Shown piece after piece: positions 4,844-7,056 of a stretch of 7,056 nt of DNA (position 1 is the first letter of the stretch; every line of letters starts with the position of its first letter). The position numbers and the translations under genes were made by a program. This DNA is from Candidatus Methanolliviera sp. GoM_asphalt (GTDB lineage: Archaea > Halobacteriota > Methanoliparia > Methanoliparales > Methanoliparaceae), in contig CABGHH010000083.1 in the NCBI GenBank assembly GCA_902158745.1, positions 1 to 7,056 on the forward strand. The letters run 5' to 3'. The notes beneath the pieces were generated by a model. That model was not told where the DNA came from. It worked only from the letters and a program-made list of their open reading frames with translations, and did not search any database.

Positions 4844-5710
4844 ATGAAAAATAACTCAACAAATCTCTCAATCGCATTCCAGGGAGAGCGAGGTGCGTTC
4901 GGCGAGGAAGCCGCGCTCAAATATTTTACATATAATAATATCAAGACAGTTCCTTATGAGACGTTTAAAGACGTCATGCGTGCGGTGGAAGATAGAAAGG
5001 AGAATTATGGCGTATTACCCGTCGAAAATTCACGAGAAGGAAATATAGATGAGGCGTGCGATCTACTGCTCGATTTCGACCTTTGTGTCGTCGCCGAGAT
5101 AAAACTCCGGGTCGTCCACTGCCTTATAGGGCATGTTGGTGCCGAGATACGAGATATTAAAAAAGTTTATTCGCACCCCCAGGGGTTTAGGCAGTGTAGA
5201 GATTTTCTCAATCGATATACATGGGAGAGGATTCCCACGTACAACACAGCGGGCAGTGTAATGATGATATCTGATCGTAATGATAAGAGAGAGGCAGCGA
5301 TCGCGTCGAAGAGGGCGGCTGTGATATATCAGATGAAGATATTGAAAGAGGGCATAGAGAATGATATCCACAATTACACCCGATTCTTCGCGATTTCGCT
5401 ACCAGATCTTGGCATGCAATCGCTGATCTCATCAAAAGAAAAAAAAGCGATGAAGACCTCGATCGTCTTCGCGACACACCACGTTCCAGGCGCATTATAT
5501 GACTGTCTTGGTGAACTGGCAAGGAGGGACATCAATATGACGAAGCTTGAGTCGAGACCGAGCAGAGATAAGAATTGGGAATACGTCTTCTTCGTGGATT
5601 TTGAGGGAAGTTTAGAAGAAGAGAAATGCAGAAGTGCAATCGATGGGATAAAGAAGAAAGCATCATTTTTAAAGATACTCGGTTCATATCTGTCTGTAGA
5701 GGATTTCTAA
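4844..5710 (+). CDS. pheA: Prephenate dehydratase with ACT domain
   Basis: The protein has 288 residues, typical for a monofunctional archaeal/bacterial enzyme. It converts prephenate to phenylpyruvate in phenylalanine synthesis (EC 4.2.1.51). The catalytic domain runs from IAFQGERGAFGEEAA (10-24) through VLPVENSREG (57-66) and SHPQ (110-113) to NYTRFF (177-182), which carries the TRF catalytic motif. The regulatory ACT domain starts near 204 (KTSIVFATHH) and has both phenylalanine-binding motifs, GALY (216-219) and ESRP (236-239), so feedback inhibition by phenylalanine is expected. The ATG at 4844 is chosen because the conserved domain starts eight codons later; an open extension back to 4646 is antisense to ilvE and unlike the family. 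No Shine-Dalgarno is present, consistent with a very short leader. The gene is divergent from ilvE and convergent with rad50 across 157 bases. Confidence 0.95.
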   Translation: MKNNSTNLSIAFQGERGAFGEEAALKYFTYNNIKTVPYETFKDVMRAVEDRKENYGVLPVENSREGNIDEACDLLLDFDLCVVAEIKLRVVHCLIGHVGAEIRDIKKVYSHPQGFRQCRDFLNRYTWERIPTYNTAGSVMMISDRNDKREAAIASKRAAVIYQMKILKEGIENDIHNYTRFFAISLPDLGMQSLISSKEKKAMKTSIVFATHHVPGALYDCLGELARRDINMTKLESRPSRDKNWEYVFFVDFEGSLEEEKCRSAIDGIKKKASFLKILGSYLSVEDF

Positions 5711-5867
5711 TGAATGAATATTTGCGACTGCTTCTGTATCACCCTTCTCGTCAAAATTTATCGCGTCCAACTTGACATTTCTTCATCTCATCTCTTAAAT
5801 TGATAAATTCGCCGAATAAATACAGATAAATGACCTAAATCTCATCTTATATCCAATGGGGATTTGG

Positions 5868-7056
5868 TTATAGAAAGACGCTGTGCATTTCTAAATTTTC
5901 AACCACCTTCGATCTCCCCCCCTCCTTCGTTATCGTCAGAACGCAATCGGCGGCCTCTTCTAAATCCGCGTCGTGTGTCACGATTATCATCTGAGGAATT
6001 GCGGATAACTTCTTGAAGACATCTATCAAATCATGCCTCCTCTGCGAATCGAGATGAATCGTGGGTTCATCAAGTATCATAAGTTCGATCTTTCCCATGG
6101 CAAGTGCCTTTGCGATCCCAAGCCTCAACGCCAGTGCTATCGAGATCTTTTCTCCCCCACTCATCATGTCCAACGTGTTCTCGCCGGATGGACCGAATAG
6201 TGTGACCTCGTAATCTTCGCTCAATTTAATATCTGAGTATTCAAAACCGAATTCGTTGAAGAACTCTCTCGTGTATCTCTCGATCATGGGCATCGATCTT
6301 TCTCTCAATGCCTTCTGAACTCCGTCTTTGCCATAGCTGTTTCTTATATCCTTCAAAAACTTGATAAACTTCGAGAGTCTTTTGAGTTCTCTCTCGTCCT
6401 CTTTTAATTTATCTATCTCTTCTCCAAGCTCTTTTATTCTCGCAGAGATCTCTTTGAATCGCCCGTTTAACTCTCTTCTTTTCCCTTCCAATGAATTGTA
6501 TTTCTCTTGTTTCTCCTTGAATTTCGTCTCTATCTCTCTGTGGCGTTCTTCATCGTAACCGATCTCCTCAATACGGTATCCAAGCGTTTTTTGTTCTTTT
6601 ATATGGTTTTCTATATCATTCTTCGTTCTATCCAGTTCTTCCAAGACCCTTTGCTTATCTTTAACTTCCCCTTTAAGGACGTTTAACTTCCCTTCAAGCG
6701 TTCTCAATCTTTTTAATGAGAAATCGACCTCTTCAGGTGAGATGCTGACTTCTCTTCCCATGCGATCTATCTCGCATTTAAGGGATCTTATCTTATCTTC
6801 ATGCTCTTTTAATTCCTCTCTCAATTTGGAAGGATCTTTAGATAACTGCAATGATTTATCGGCATCTGTATATTTATTATATAGTTCTTCCACCCCTTTT
6901 CTCTCTTTCTCCTTCTTATCCTTCTCTTCTTCTATCTTATTAAGCAAGAGTATCTTCTCATCTACATCTCTTAAGTTTTCTTTAATCTCATCTATCCTGC
7001 TCTTCTTCTCTCTCAAATCGTTTGAATATCCTTCTAAAACGGCTATGTTTATCTGC
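5868..7056 (-). CDS. rad50: Rad50 double-strand-break repair ATPase, C-terminal half (5' end outside window)
   Basis: The frame stays open to the window edge, giving about 395 residues of the C-terminal half of Rad50. A long charged coiled coil (roughly the first 220 visible residues) is followed by the lobe-II ATPase domain. KDGVQKALRERSMPMIERYTREFF and FEYSDIKLSEDYEVTLFG lead to the ABC signature MSGGE (6164-6150), then Walker B ELMILDEPTIHLD (about 6086-6048) and the H-switch VTHD (about 5981-5970). Rad50 works with Mre11 to tether and resect DNA ends. The zinc-hook CxxC at the coiled-coil tip is not in this part (only two isolated cysteines) and should lie just upstream. A TTG at 7016 is not a real start, since the coiled coil continues above it. 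The SPO-like spacing and 'DEPTIHLD' favour Rad50 over SMC. Its mre11 partner would be outside the window; rad50 seems to be the last gene of its transcript. Confidence 0.94.
   Translation of the reverse strand, partial: QINIAVLEGYSNDLREKKSRIDEIKENLRDVDEKILLLNKIEEEKDKKEKERKGVEELYNKYTDADKSLQLSKDPSKLREELKEHEDKIRSLKCEIDRMGREVSISPEEVDFSLKRLRTLEGKLNVLKGEVKDKQRVLEELDRTKNDIENHIKEQKTLGYRIEEIGYDEERHREIETKFKEKQEKYNSLEGKRRELNGRFKEISARIKELGEEIDKLKEDERELKRLSKFIKFLKDIRNSYGKDGVQKALRERSMPMIERYTREFFNEFGFEYSDIKLSEDYEVTLFGPSGENTLDMMSGGEKISIALALRLGIAKALAMGKIELMILDEPTIHLDSQRRHDLIDVFKKLSAIPQMIIVTHDADLEEAADCVLTITKEGGRSKVVENLEMHSVFL

Noticed and set aside
5263..5276. C/D-box guide RNA suggested by ATGATGA followed by CTGA in pheA
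   Set aside because: The boxes are only a few bases apart, with no room for a guide and no D'/C' pair; it is ordinary coding sequence.
5063..5371. 102-codon open frame on the minus strand inside pheA
   Set aside because: It is antisense to the conserved prephenate dehydratase domain and the composition looks like a shadow frame.
5711..5867. Small gene or terminator in the pheA/rad50 convergent spacer
   Set aside because: The longest frame noticed is a 16-codon minus-strand ATG frame without a Shine-Dalgarno, and there is no T-run of six or strong stem on either strand.
7014..7016. TTG at 7016 as the Rad50 start
   Set aside because: The frame remains open to the window edge with coiled-coil-like residues, and the N-terminal ATPase half must lie upstream.

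Overview
The window looks archaeal, most likely from a euryarchaeon. The evidence is a geranylgeranylglyceryl-phosphate synthase (first committed step of archaeal ether lipids), a DUF1786 protein, an MvhD-type hydrogenase/heterodisulfide reductase subunit tail, an archaeal-type Rad50, a tRNA without encoded CCA, and AT-rich boxes at TATA distance. MvhD plus a PcrB-like (group I) GGGP synthase fits a methanogen, methanotroph or Archaeoglobus-like lineage. I cannot place it further by reading alone.

Layout. 1-153 (+) is the tail of mvhD. 284-847 (+) is a SpoIIM/DUF95 membrane protein. It meets head-on, with a 17-bp stop-to-stop overlap, a two-gene minus-strand operon: GGGP synthase (2524-1865), then the DUF1786 protein (1868-831), joined by an ATGA overlap. 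Upstream of that operon lie a cluster of four mini-hairpins (2567-2659) and tRNA-Ser(GCU) (2767-2682, minus). An AT-rich spacer divides the tRNA from a divergent HIT-family nucleotide hydrolase/transferase gene (2848-3354, +). Next come the wreck of a two-component histidine kinase/response regulator pair (3754-3440, minus) and a second cluster of four mini-hairpins (3800-3888). Branched-chain aminotransferase (4789-3917, minus, TTG start) and prephenate dehydratase (4844-5710, +) then diverge from one symmetric 54-bp spacer. The right end is the C-terminal half of rad50 (7056-5868, minus). The 157-bp convergent spacer 5711-5867 shows no gene, RNA or convincing terminator. No gene-free stretch exceeds 300 bp apart from the decayed block 3355-3916.

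How the genes relate. Most are housekeeping: lipid synthesis, amino-acid metabolism (ilvE and pheA share a promoter region), DNA repair and a serine tRNA. No defence system, integrase or transposase is visible.

The most unusual signal is a family of nine 15-21 bp perfect inverted repeats (one solo at 243-261, four at 2567-2659, four at 3800-3888). All have 3-base loops, and eight share the core ATC-NNN-GAT. Their arms differ from copy to copy, yet each left arm is matched by its own right arm. They occur only between genes, and the second cluster borders a decayed locus. The other notable item is the two-component relic, which keeps a textbook Shine-Dalgarno and ATGA coupling for a response regulator that is largely gone.
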